A program made the translations under genes and the position numbers. A stretch of DNA of 7,037 nt from Peptococcaceae bacterium (GTDB taxonomy: Bacteria; Bacillota; Dehalobacteriia; UBA7702), in assembly GCA_019415505.1 (NCBI GenBank), contig DXZC01000071.1, positions 1 through 7,037 of the forward strand. Reading direction: 5' to 3'. Positions 1 through 5,452 of the stretch are shown here, in pieces. Positions within the stretch are counted from its first letter, which is position 1; every line of letters starts with the position of its first letter. Under the pieces are notes generated by a model. That model was not told where the DNA came from. It searched no databases and saw only the letters and a list, made by a program, of their open reading frames with translations.

Positions 1-998
1 TGGCCCTGGATAAAACCGGCACCATAACCCAGGGTCAGCCCCAGGTTACGGCGGTGGAAAGCGTCTTGCCCACCGTCGAGGCCCAGGAATTGTTCCGCTT
101 AGCCGCCGGGGCTGAGCAGTATTCCGAGCACCCCTTAGGTCAAGCCCTGGTAGAGGATTACACTGCCCGCCACGGTTCCCTGGACTCGGCAACGGACTTT
201 GCCATGACCCCGGGCCGGGGGGTAAGCGCCGTAGTGCAGGGCCGCAAAATCCTGGCGGGCAATAGCAACTTCCTGCGGGAAGCTGATATTGACTGCACAG
301 ACCTGCTTCAAGCTGCCCAAGGCCAGGAGGCCAAGGGCTGTACCATTATATATTTGGCCCTGGACGGTGTGGCGGCGGGGGTCATCGCCTTAGGGGATAC
401 CCCGCGGGAAACCGCCGTTGACACCATTGGCCGCCTGAAAAAGCTGGGCTTAAAAATAGCCCTGCTCACCGGGGATAACCCCGGCGCGGCAACGGATATG
501 GGCCAGCGGGTGGGCATAGAGGATATCCATAGCAACTGCCTGCCCCAGGAAAAGCTGGCGATTATCGACTCTTACCAGCAGGCTGGGGAAAAGCTCTGTA
601 TGATTGGGGACGGCGTTAACGACGCTCCCGCCTTGAAAAAAGCTGAGGTAGGCATAGCCATGGGCGGCATTGGCAGCGATATTGCGGTGGAGGCGGCGGA
701 TATTGCCCTGGTAGGAGATGATATTAGCCATCTCCCCCACCTGATGGCCATATCCCGCAAGATGATGTCCACCATTAAGCTCAACATGACTTTTGCCATG
801 AGCCTGAATTTTGTCGCTATTATCCTGGCGATTACCGGGGTAATGGGCCCGGTGGTGGGGGCCTTAGTGCACAATGCCGGTTCCGTGCTGGTGATTCTCA
901 ACTCCGCCGCCCTGCTCCGCTTTGGCCGGGGCCGGAGTCGCCGCTCCGGGGCCAGCCAAAACGCCGCTGAGGGAGAAACCCCGGTCCGAGCCTCTTAA
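1..998 (+). CDS. Heavy-metal-translocating P1B-type ATPase, C-terminal part (5' end outside window)
   Basis: This is the cytoplasmic catalytic region and last membrane pair of a metal-exporting P-type ATPase. The reading frame is already open at base 3 and begins with the phosphorylation motif DKTGT (bases 9-23), so the metal-binding N-terminus and first six or so helices are missing; 331 residues are visible. Going downstream, SEHPL (bases 123-137) marks the P1B nucleotide-binding domain, TGDN lies at 468-479 and the hinge GDGVNDAP at about 606-629. Two C-terminal helices follow. The last one reads GALVHNAGSVLVILNS, with His-Asn at 870-875. CopA ATPases carry a Met/Ser motif here and ZntA/CadA an Asp, so the canonical Cu(I) and Zn/Cd classes fit poorly; mycobacterial CtpC, linked to Mn/Zn, has a similar HNA-S motif. 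Substrate is therefore unassigned. The tail is basic. Family certain, metal uncertain. No convincing terminator follows. Confidence 0.95.
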   Translation, partial: ALDKTGTITQGQPQVTAVESVLPTVEAQELFRLAAGAEQYSEHPLGQALVEDYTARHGSLDSATDFAMTPGRGVSAVVQGRKILAGNSNFLREADIDCTDLLQAAQGQEAKGCTIIYLALDGVAAGVIALGDTPRETAVDTIGRLKKLGLKIALLTGDNPGAATDMGQRVGIEDIHSNCLPQEKLAIIDSYQQAGEKLCMIGDGVNDAPALKKAEVGIAMGGIGSDIAVEAADIALVGDDISHLPHLMAISRKMMSTIKLNMTFAMSLNFVAIILAITGVMGPVVGALVHNAGSVLVILNSAALLRFGRGRSRRSGASQNAAEGETPVRAS

Positions 999-1201
999 AG
1001 CTTGACTCCCTGTTAAGTCAAATTTGCCAACCTGGGCCAAAGGGGAATTTAGAGATGAAATTATCCCCTCCGCTTTAAGTAGAAAGTTAACCCCATTTCC
1101 ACCCCTCGGCCAACAGGGGATTAAGCCCGGCCCGGTTGGTTCTAGAGAATAGCGGTACGCGGGGCGAGGTTTATTATAGTGTTGGCCGCGGCTTAACATC
1201 G

Positions 1202-1470
1202 CTACAGTTTCACACTTCTAGACCTCACGACTATGCAGTTTAATACACCGACGGTTTAACGCCCCCACAGTTTAATACGCTTATAAATTAACGCTTCCAG
1301 AGTTTAATGCCACACTACAGCTCTAAGCCCCTACACCCCACACCTTCACACCTCTACAGTTTCAAACTTCTGAACCGCACTACTCTACAGCTTAAACCCC
1401 ACGGTTTAACACACTTACAGCTTAACGTCTCTACACCTTCACGCATCTACAGCTTCACCCCTTGCACCGG
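1202..1470. repeat. Degenerate tandem tract, about 14-20 nt period, CTACAG-TTTAAC type
   Basis: A run of imperfect short units resembling CTACAGTTTAACRC covers this stretch. CTACAG occurs exactly at 1202, 1315, 1354, 1385 and 1447, with variants such as TTACAG and CCACAG between them, and most copies are followed by GTTTAA, GCTTAA or GTTTCA and then a C-rich spacer. The strand is strongly poor in G. All reading frames are short or stop-ridden, so it is not coding. The units are too variable for a CRISPR and show no consistent internal palindrome. Its origin and function are unknown to me. Confidence 0.65.
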
Positions 1471-1565
1471 TTATCCCTAACGCCGGAAAATGCTGCTTTA
1501 TCACAGCCCAGTATGGCAGTTCAATTCATAGCCAGCGATTATTCGCCCAGCAACTTGTAAGCGAC

Positions 1566-1627
1566 AAAAAAACTACCGTTCTAGCTAAGGCCCTAAGTTA
1601 AGGCCCTAGCTAAAGCGGTAGTTTTTT
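1566..1627. terminator. Strong bidirectional intrinsic terminator hairpin
   Basis: A long stem is flanked by A7 on the left (1566-1572) and T6 on the right (1622-1627), so it would terminate transcripts from either side. Pairing runs CTACCG (1573-1578) with CGGTAG (1616-1621), TAGCTA (1582-1587) with TAGCTA (1607-1612), and GGCC (1589-1592) with GGCC (1602-1605), with isolated mismatches and a small apical loop. It sits more than 500 nt from the nearest gene end on either side, which is far for a dedicated 3' terminator of either neighbour. Confidence 0.85.
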
Positions 1628-1637
1628 AGTTTATAAC

Positions 1638-1673
1638 AGAGCTAGACCCAGATAACCTGGGCCTAGCTTTTCT
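1638..1673 (+). terminator. Second intrinsic terminator hairpin, directly downstream of the first
   Basis: AGCTAG (1640-1645) pairs with CTAGCT (1663-1668), and CCCAG (1647-1651) with CTGGG (1657-1661), around a 5-nt loop with one A/C mismatch. The stem is followed by TTTCT on the + strand. Only about 10 nt separate it from the first hairpin, and both share the CTAGCT core. It most likely acts on rightward transcripts as a backup terminator. Confidence 0.7.
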
Positions 1674-1821
1674 CCGCCTGCCCGGCTATCTCGCTGTTTA
1701 ACCGTACTAATGGGTTAATTAAGCGCCCAGGGCAAAAAGACTTTAGCGCATCAGAAGCCCTAATGCCCAATACGACTAAACATCCAGCCAATGCTTGTCC
1801 CCATGAAGCGGAATCAACGGA

Positions 1822-2038
1822 CTTTTACTACTCTTTACTGGCTATTTACCTAATACAGCTGGTTATTAATGGCTATTATTTACTGCCGGTTATTACTAAT
1901 TTATTACTGGTTATTAATGGCTACAACTATCTTTTACTGTCTTTTACGAACTTTTACAAATCCCTATAATCCTTTGTTTCACGACCATTTAACGCTCTTT
2001 ACCACTATGCACTACTTTTTTACTAACCTTTTTACTTA
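1822..2038. repeat. AT-rich degenerate tract rich in TTTAC motifs
   Basis: About ten TTTAC motifs lie on the + strand here and I see no GTAAA, so the tract is strongly strand-asymmetric. At 1931-1957 the motif CTTTTAC recurs three times at an exact 10-nt spacing; further copies lie near 1822, 1832, 2000 and 2020-2038. Longer internal duplications (1859-1923) are listed separately. The open frame across the first half encodes a Leu/Tyr/Asn-rich low-complexity peptide with no ribosome binding site, as expected from repeat sequence rather than a gene. Confidence 0.6.
1859..1923. repeat. 17-bp perfect direct repeat pair inside the AT-rich tract
   Basis: CTGGTTATTAATGGCTA occurs at 1859-1875 and again at 1907-1923, 48 nt apart. 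A related GGTTATTACTAATT segment lies between them (1888-1901). This suggests slippage or duplication of a longer ancestral unit rather than chance AT-richness. Confidence 0.75.
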
Positions 2039-2129
2039 GAGCAAAAGCGGAGCCGCTAAAAACGGAAGGATATGATATACCAGTAACCCAGATTTGTTCC
2101 AGGAGTAAGCCCACAAATAAAGGCAAACC

Positions 2130-2154
2130 ATGGGGCTATTTTACTTTACCCCAT
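2130..2154 (-). terminator. Weak hairpin spanning the yaaA stop codon
   Basis: On the minus strand ATGGGG (2154 to 2149) can pair with CCCCAT (2135 to 2130) across a 13-nt loop containing the yaaA stop codon. The sequence after it is only moderately T-rich (GGTTTGCCTTTATTTG), so it would be a poor intrinsic terminator. It is the only candidate close to the operon end. Confidence 0.3.
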
Positions 2155-2896
2155 CTTCCTGGAGGAAAACGTATTTTGTGGCGGTGGAAAGCTCCGGATT
2201 ATAGGCGTAGCCCAGGTCCTGAAAGTCCTGACAGCCGGCGGGACTTTGCACCTGGTTTTCCGCTAAAAACCGCGCCATGCGCCCGCGGGCCATTTTGACG
2301 TATACACCCTTTTCCCGCACCTTGTCCCCTTCCCTGACCCCAAAAATACAGGTTATAAAGGTATCTTGGGGGGTGAGATAGGGGCGCACAGCCTTGGCGT
2401 ATTCCTCTGACGCTAAATTGAGGATAACCCGGTCTGACTCAACCAGAGCGTCATAGATCTTGCTGCCCCAAAAATCGTATAAATTGCGGCAAAAAGCCGT
2501 TTTTAAGGGGGCCTGCATTTCCAGGCGGTAGGGCGTAATGCCGTCCAGGGGGCGGAGAAGTCCGTAAAAACCGGAAATTATAGCCAAGCGCTCAGCCACA
2601 TACTGCCATTCTTCATGGCTGAACACCTGGGGGGCCATATATTTGTATTGTATACCGTCGTAACTCAGCAGGGCGGCGCTTAGACCCCGGCGCAAATCCA
2701 TACCCTGGTAGCGGCGGTAATTCAATTCGGTTATAGCGTCGTTACACTGGCACAGACCCTTTAATTCCCGGTGGGAAAGACCCTGCAAATAATCACGGAG
2801 CCGCGCCGCTTCCGGCAAAAAACGGGGCAAGCTGTTGGGGGCGGGAAAATCCTGGTCCTCAAACATTTTTTTAGCGGGAGAAATAATAATTTGCAC
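2141..2896 (-). CDS. yaaA: YaaA (UPF0246/DUF328) peroxide-stress family protein
   Basis: YaaA proteins are cytoplasmic; in E. coli YaaA limits free intracellular iron and oxidative DNA damage during hydrogen peroxide stress. Family signatures are clear: ISPAK at the N-terminus (residues 5-9), GLLRPLD (about 112-118), PYRLEM (122-127), NLASEEY (160-166) and KMARGRMARF (201-210). Length (251 residues) matches the E. coli protein at about 258. I favour the GTG at 2896, giving MQIIISPAKK: it aligns with the usual N-terminus and has an AAGGGTGA stretch a few bases upstream. An in-frame GTG at 2905 would add three residues, but its purine run directly abuts the codon. It is the last gene of the minus-strand operon, 3 or 12 nt after the prenyltransferase stop depending on the start, so translational coupling is likely. 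Family assignment is firm; its role beside an importer is inference. Confidence 0.95.
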   Translation of the reverse strand: MQIIISPAKKMFEDQDFPAPNSLPRFLPEAARLRDYLQGLSHRELKGLCQCNDAITELNYRRYQGMDLRRGLSAALLSYDGIQYKYMAPQVFSHEEWQYVAERLAIISGFYGLLRPLDGITPYRLEMQAPLKTAFCRNLYDFWGSKIYDALVESDRVILNLASEEYAKAVRPYLTPQDTFITCIFGVREGDKVREKGVYVKMARGRMARFLAENQVQSPAGCQDFQDLGYAYNPELSTATKYVFLQEDGVK

Positions 2897-2908
2897 AATT
2901 TTCACCCT

Positions 2909-3850
2909 TTACACCAGGCTGTTTATCATTACGCTGAGGAGGATAGAACCGACATAGCCCGCGTTGAGCAGGGGGGTTAAAGGCAGCACCGCCTTCATTC
3001 CCGCCATGCGGGTAGCGGCTGTAAAATCCATGGTCAAAACAGCGTGGAATTTGCGGCGGCAGAGGAAGAGCATGGGCAGCATAAACCAGCAGCCGGCGGT
3101 GAACTGAAAAACCGTGATACCCACAATTAAGGCGGCGGCCAGCAGATACCCGGCCTTTAGCAACAGGGTGGCCCTATGGCGGCCAATAATTATAGGCAAG
3201 GTGTGGCGGTTTGCCGTGATATCCTTTTCAATATCACAGGTATTGTTCAGCAGCAGCACGCAGCCGATGGTAATAATCAGGGGCAAGGCGTAGAAAAGCA
3301 CCAGCCAGTTTAAATCCTGGGTCATGGCGTAATAGGCCGCCAGGGTGATAAGTCCCCCCATGGTAAAGCCCGCCGCCAGCTCCCCCAGAGGGGTGTGGGT
3401 AATGGGCAAGGGGCCGCCGGCATACAGCACTACCACCAAGCCGCCAATTACCCCGATTACCAAAATAACATACCCTACCTGGGCGATGAGGTAAAGGGAG
3501 AGGAGAAAGGCTAAAGCCAGGTAAAGGAGGGCTAAAAAGAATACTGTGCGGGGGTCTAAATCATGGTAAACCATGGGAGCGTCGTGAGGGTCCAAACAGT
3601 TTTCCTTGCTGTCAGTGCCCTTTAAATAATCAAAAAGATGGTTAAAGGCGTTGACCGCGCAATGCATCAGAACACTGCAAAGCAATAGGAGAAGAAAAAA
3701 CACCAAATTAAAGGCCTGGTTCAGGGCTAAAGCCAAGGCAACGCCTAAAAGCACCGGCATTATTGAAGCGCCCCAGGTATTGGGGGTAGCCATTTCCAGC
3801 CAAGCCTGAAAAGTCATTGGTTTATAGTCTTTGTTTTTGTTTATTTCCAT
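2909..3850 (-). CDS. MenA-like UbiA-family polyprenyltransferase
   Basis: An integral membrane enzyme expected to transfer a polyprenyl chain from its diphosphate to an aromatic acceptor, such as 1,4-dihydroxy-2-naphthoate in menaquinone synthesis. The 313 residues carry both Mg-diphosphate aspartate motifs: N70-HLF-D74-YLKGT-D80 and NN(202-203)TC-D206-IEK-D210, followed by TLP (217-219). MenA-type marks are the N-terminal WLEMATPNTW, the YAGGPLP segment (143-149) and the GEL at 156-158. About eight or nine hydrophobic helices are visible. MenA usually has a Gly/Asn-Gly before the TL; here it reads ITANRHTL, a small departure. The ATG at 3850 lies inside the permease gene (10-nt overlap) and has only a weak GAAAGG upstream, so it probably depends on coupled translation. 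Other UbiA substrates, or prenyl chains of any length, cannot be excluded. Confidence 0.9.
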   Translation of the reverse strand: MEINKNKDYKPMTFQAWLEMATPNTWGASIMPVLLGVALALALNQAFNLVFFLLLLLCSVLMHCAVNAFNHLFDYLKGTDSKENCLDPHDAPMVYHDLDPRTVFFLALLYLALAFLLSLYLIAQVGYVILVIGVIGGLVVVLYAGGPLPITHTPLGELAAGFTMGGLITLAAYYAMTQDLNWLVLFYALPLIITIGCVLLLNNTCDIEKDITANRHTLPIIIGRHRATLLLKAGYLLAAALIVGITVFQFTAGCWFMLPMLFLCRRKFHAVLTMDFTAATRMAGMKAVLPLTPLLNAGYVGSILLSVMINSLV

Positions 3851-4572
3851 TGGGTAACCCGCCTTTCCACATAATCAATCAAGCAGAAGAAGCCAAAGCC
3901 GAGGATTGCTAAAATCAAAACCCCGCTGTAAAGGTCAACATAGTCCATTTTTTGCCAGCTATTCATAATATAATAGCCTAACCCAGCGGTTGTACCGTAA
4001 TTCTCCGCAAAAAACAGCACCGAAAGGGCTATGCCGGTAGTTATTTTCAGGGAGTTTAAAATAGTGGGCAAAACACCGGGGAATATCACCTGTATACAGA
4101 TTTCCCGGCCCCCCACGCCATAGGAGCGCAGCACCTCAAAGATATTCCGGTCCATGGCCTTAACCCCGGCGGTAACGTCCATCACCACGGGGAAAAATAT
4201 TATTAAAAAAATCATCAGCACCTTGGAGATTTCCCCCAAGCCAAAGAGGAGCATAAGTATGGGCAAGAGCGCCAATTTAGGCACTGGATAGGAGAAATAT
4301 ATAAAGGGGGAAAGGTACTTATCCCATTTAGCGCTATAACCGATTAATATACCGCAGGGAACCCCGAAGATCAGGGCCAGAGCTGTGGCGCAGAGCACCC
4401 GGCCGGTGCTGGCCAAAATATTCAGCCCCAGAGCGGCGCCGCTATCGGAAATTATATTGGCTAAAACCGTCCAAGGCGGGGGCAAGGTAGGATGTTGGTA
4501 TAACAAAGCCAACCCAGCCCAAAGGCCTAGGGTAACGCCGAAAATTAAACAAATTTTTCCTAGATTCCTCAT
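3841..4572 (-). CDS. ABC importer permease, SsuC/TauC/ThiX-like (BPD_transp_1)
   Basis: Inner-membrane subunit, expected as a homodimer, of a nitrate/sulfonate/thiamine-precursor class importer. The 243-residue length is typical. An N-terminal helix (about 6-25) is followed by five further hydrophobic segments. YPVPKLALLPIL (95-106) is a characteristic stretch of this family. The EAA-type loop that docks on the ATPase is EVLRSYGVGG...PGVLP (about 146-169). The start ATG at 4572 overlaps the ATPase stop in an ATGA junction and is preceded by AAGGAGG at 4577-4583 with a 4-nt spacer, so it is well supported. The downstream prenyltransferase begins inside its last codons. Together with the ATPase and the divergent lipoprotein it makes a full transporter. 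Ligand cannot be read from the permease. Confidence 0.95.
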   Translation of the reverse strand: MRNLGKICLIFGVTLGLWAGLALLYQHPTLPPPWTVLANIISDSGAALGLNILASTGRVLCATALALIFGVPCGILIGYSAKWDKYLSPFIYFSYPVPKLALLPILMLLFGLGEISKVLMIFLIIFFPVVMDVTAGVKAMDRNIFEVLRSYGVGGREICIQVIFPGVLPTILNSLKITTGIALSVLFFAENYGTTAGLGYYIMNSWQKMDYVDLYSGVLILAILGFGFFCLIDYVERRVTQWK

Positions 4573-5282
4573 AACGCCTCCTTAATCCGGCGTTCCAGGG
4601 CCAAATAGGCGGGAAAGTCCGCCTCCCTGGCTTGACCCCAGAAGGGATTGTCCAGGGTCTTGGCAATATTGCCAGCCTTTAACACCACGATTGTGGGGGC
4701 CAAAGTAAGGGCCTCCGCCACATCGTGAGTAATAATCAAGGTAGTTACCCGGCGCTTACCGCAGGCCCTTAAAAAGGTCTGGTGGGCCTCATCCTTGGTA
4801 ATAGCGTCCAAAGCGGAAAAGGCCTCGTCCAACAGGAGAATATGGGGCTGGGCCAGAAAAGCCCGGGCCATAGCTACCCGCTGCTGTTCGCCGCCGCTGA
4901 GGTGGTTGGGCCAAGCCTTTAACAGGTGGTCGATACCCAGCTCCTGGGTAATGGCTTGCAAATCCGCCTCATTGTAGACCTGGCGCAGCTTGAGGGGAAG
5001 GGCGATATTTTCCGCCACGGTTTTCCAAGGAATTAAGCCCAAATTTTGGGGCACCAGGGCTATGCGGTGGCGGCGGGGGTCCGGCTTTTCGCCGTTGAGG
5101 GTTATTTCCCCCTCATAAGGTAAAATCCCGGCTATAGCCTTGGCCAGGGTGGTCTTGCCGCTGCCGCTTTTCCCCACAATGGCGCAAATACCAGGGGCGG
5201 GAAATTCAGCGTTTATGTTATTTAAAGCTATTTTATTTTTATACTGAACCAATACCTGGCTCAATTTTAAGATATTTTTCAT
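4569..5282 (-). CDS. ABC importer ATP-binding protein, SsuB/TauB-like
   Basis: Cytoplasmic ATPase that powers the importer. All motifs are intact in 237 residues: Walker A GKSGSGKTT (37-45), Q-loop Gln79, signature LSGGEQQR (128-135), Walker B ILLLDE (148-153), D-loop SALD (156-159) and switch His186. Family length is normal and no extra regulatory domain is present. It is the first gene of the minus-strand operon and its TGA overlaps the permease ATG. The ATG at 5282 is the only sensible start, since the protein then opens MKNILKLSQV just ahead of the usual first strand; no in-frame ATG, GTG or TTG with a ribosome binding site precedes it. Unusually there is no Shine-Dalgarno sequence, and an extended -10 box lies only 7 nt upstream, which points to a leaderless or very short-leader mRNA. 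Confidence 0.95.
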   Translation of the reverse strand: MKNILKLSQVLVQYKNKIALNNINAEFPAPGICAIVGKSGSGKTTLAKAIAGILPYEGEITLNGEKPDPRRHRIALVPQNLGLIPWKTVAENIALPLKLRQVYNEADLQAITQELGIDHLLKAWPNHLSGGEQQRVAMARAFLAQPHILLLDEAFSALDAITKDEAHQTFLRACGKRRVTTLIITHDVAEALTLAPTIVVLKAGNIAKTLDNPFWGQAREADFPAYLALERRIKEAL

Positions 5283-5289
5283 GTTGTTT

Positions 5290-5318
5290 ATTATACCATA
5301 AGGAGCTATAATATTGAA
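5290..5318 (-). promoter_or_regulatory. Candidate promoter of the leftward ABC-MenA-YaaA operon
   Basis: On the minus strand TGGTATAAT is an extended -10 element (TATAAT at 5295 to 5290). Seventeen nt further upstream is TTCAAT (5318 to 5313), a poor -35 that an extended -10 can tolerate. The predicted start of transcription falls at or within a few bases of the ATPase ATG at 5282. The -35 position touches the inverted repeat at 5317-5340. Confidence 0.6.
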
Positions 5319-5340
5319 ATAGTAACTTACTTTACTATTT
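5317..5340. promoter_or_regulatory. Candidate operator: perfect 8-bp inverted repeat
   Basis: AAATAGTA (5317-5324) and TACTATTT (5333-5340) are exact inverted copies separated by 8 nt. A smaller palindrome, AGTAACTTACT (5321-5331), overlaps the left half. The element lies between the divergent promoters, overlapping the edge of the leftward -35 and about 10 nt upstream of the first rightward -35, where a dimeric regulator could control both units. The regulator is unknown and none is encoded in the window. Confidence 0.5.
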
Positions 5341-5349
5341 TTAACCAGT

Positions 5350-5378
5350 TTGGCATTACTTTCAACCTTGTATAAGAT
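5350..5378 (+). promoter_or_regulatory. Candidate promoter 1 of the substrate-binding protein gene
   Basis: TTGGCA (5350-5355) matches the -35 consensus at five of six bases. A 17-nt spacer leads to TAAGAT (5373-5378), four of six; the overlapping TATAAG at 5371 would give a 15-nt spacer. The transcript would start near 5385, leaving a leader of about 70 nt. Confidence 0.4.
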
Positions 5379-5396
5379 AGTTCAATAGCCTATAAT
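5368..5396 (+). promoter_or_regulatory. Candidate promoter 2 of the substrate-binding protein gene
   Basis: A perfect -10 TATAAT (5391-5396) lies 17 nt after TTGTAT (5368-5373), a three-of-six -35. The transcript would start near 5403 with a leader of about 50 nt, too short for a TPP or similar riboswitch. Either or both rightward promoters may be used. Confidence 0.45.
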
Positions 5397-5439
5397 AATT
5401 TAAACACTGAAAATATTGTTACTCTTAAGTTTGCTTCTC

Positions 5440-5448
5440 AAAGGAGGG
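5440..5448 (+). promoter_or_regulatory. Strong ribosome binding site of the binding-protein gene
   Basis: AAAGGAGGG followed by CGTT and the ATG at 5453 fixes the start. The same GGAGG-CGTT-ATG context, one G shorter, precedes the permease gene, while the ATPase gene has none. That would favour high synthesis of the binding protein, as is usual for importers. Confidence 0.85.
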
Positions 5449-5452
5449 CGTT

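Larger units (their letters stand above)
999..2140. other. 1.1-kb gene-free region with repeat tracts and terminators
   Basis: No reading frame here has a ribosome binding site plus protein-like composition. The region separates the rightward ATPase gene from the leftward yaaA operon, so it is a convergent gap. It holds two degenerate repeat tracts and two strong hairpins, listed separately. Between 999 and 1201 I see only a weak TTGACT/AGTCAA inverted repeat (1002-1021) and an imperfect GGGGA/TCCCC stem (1042-1068). Neither has a T-tract, so the end of the ATPase transcript is not clearly marked. Nothing recognisable lies at 1471-1565 or 1674-1820. No tRNA or rRNA pattern was seen. Confidence 0.7.

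Noticed and set aside
135..901. Several leftward open frames opposite the P-type ATPase gene
   Set aside because: They are antisense shadows of a gene with intact conserved motifs and lack initiation signals.
1002..1021. TTGACT/AGTCAA inverted repeat as terminator of the ATPase gene
   Set aside because: Only 6 bp, an 8-nt loop and no T-tract; TTGACT also has no -10 box at proper distance.
1763..1969. 68-codon rightward open frame in the AT-rich tract
   Set aside because: No ribosome binding site, and the peptide is low-complexity and mirrors the underlying direct repeats.
1202..2038. Insertion sequence or MITE remnant
   Set aside because: No transposase fragment, no clear terminal inverted repeats bounding the tracts and no target-site duplication that I could identify.
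2046..2057. AGCGG-AG-CCGCT palindrome as a terminator for the leftward operon
   Set aside because: The two halves leave too small a loop for a full stem and the following T-run on the minus strand is only four bases.
5283..5452. TPP (thiamine) riboswitch controlling a ThiXYZ-type importer
   Set aside because: The rightward leader is only about 50-70 nt and the leftward one is almost absent; no conserved TPP-box sequences are present.
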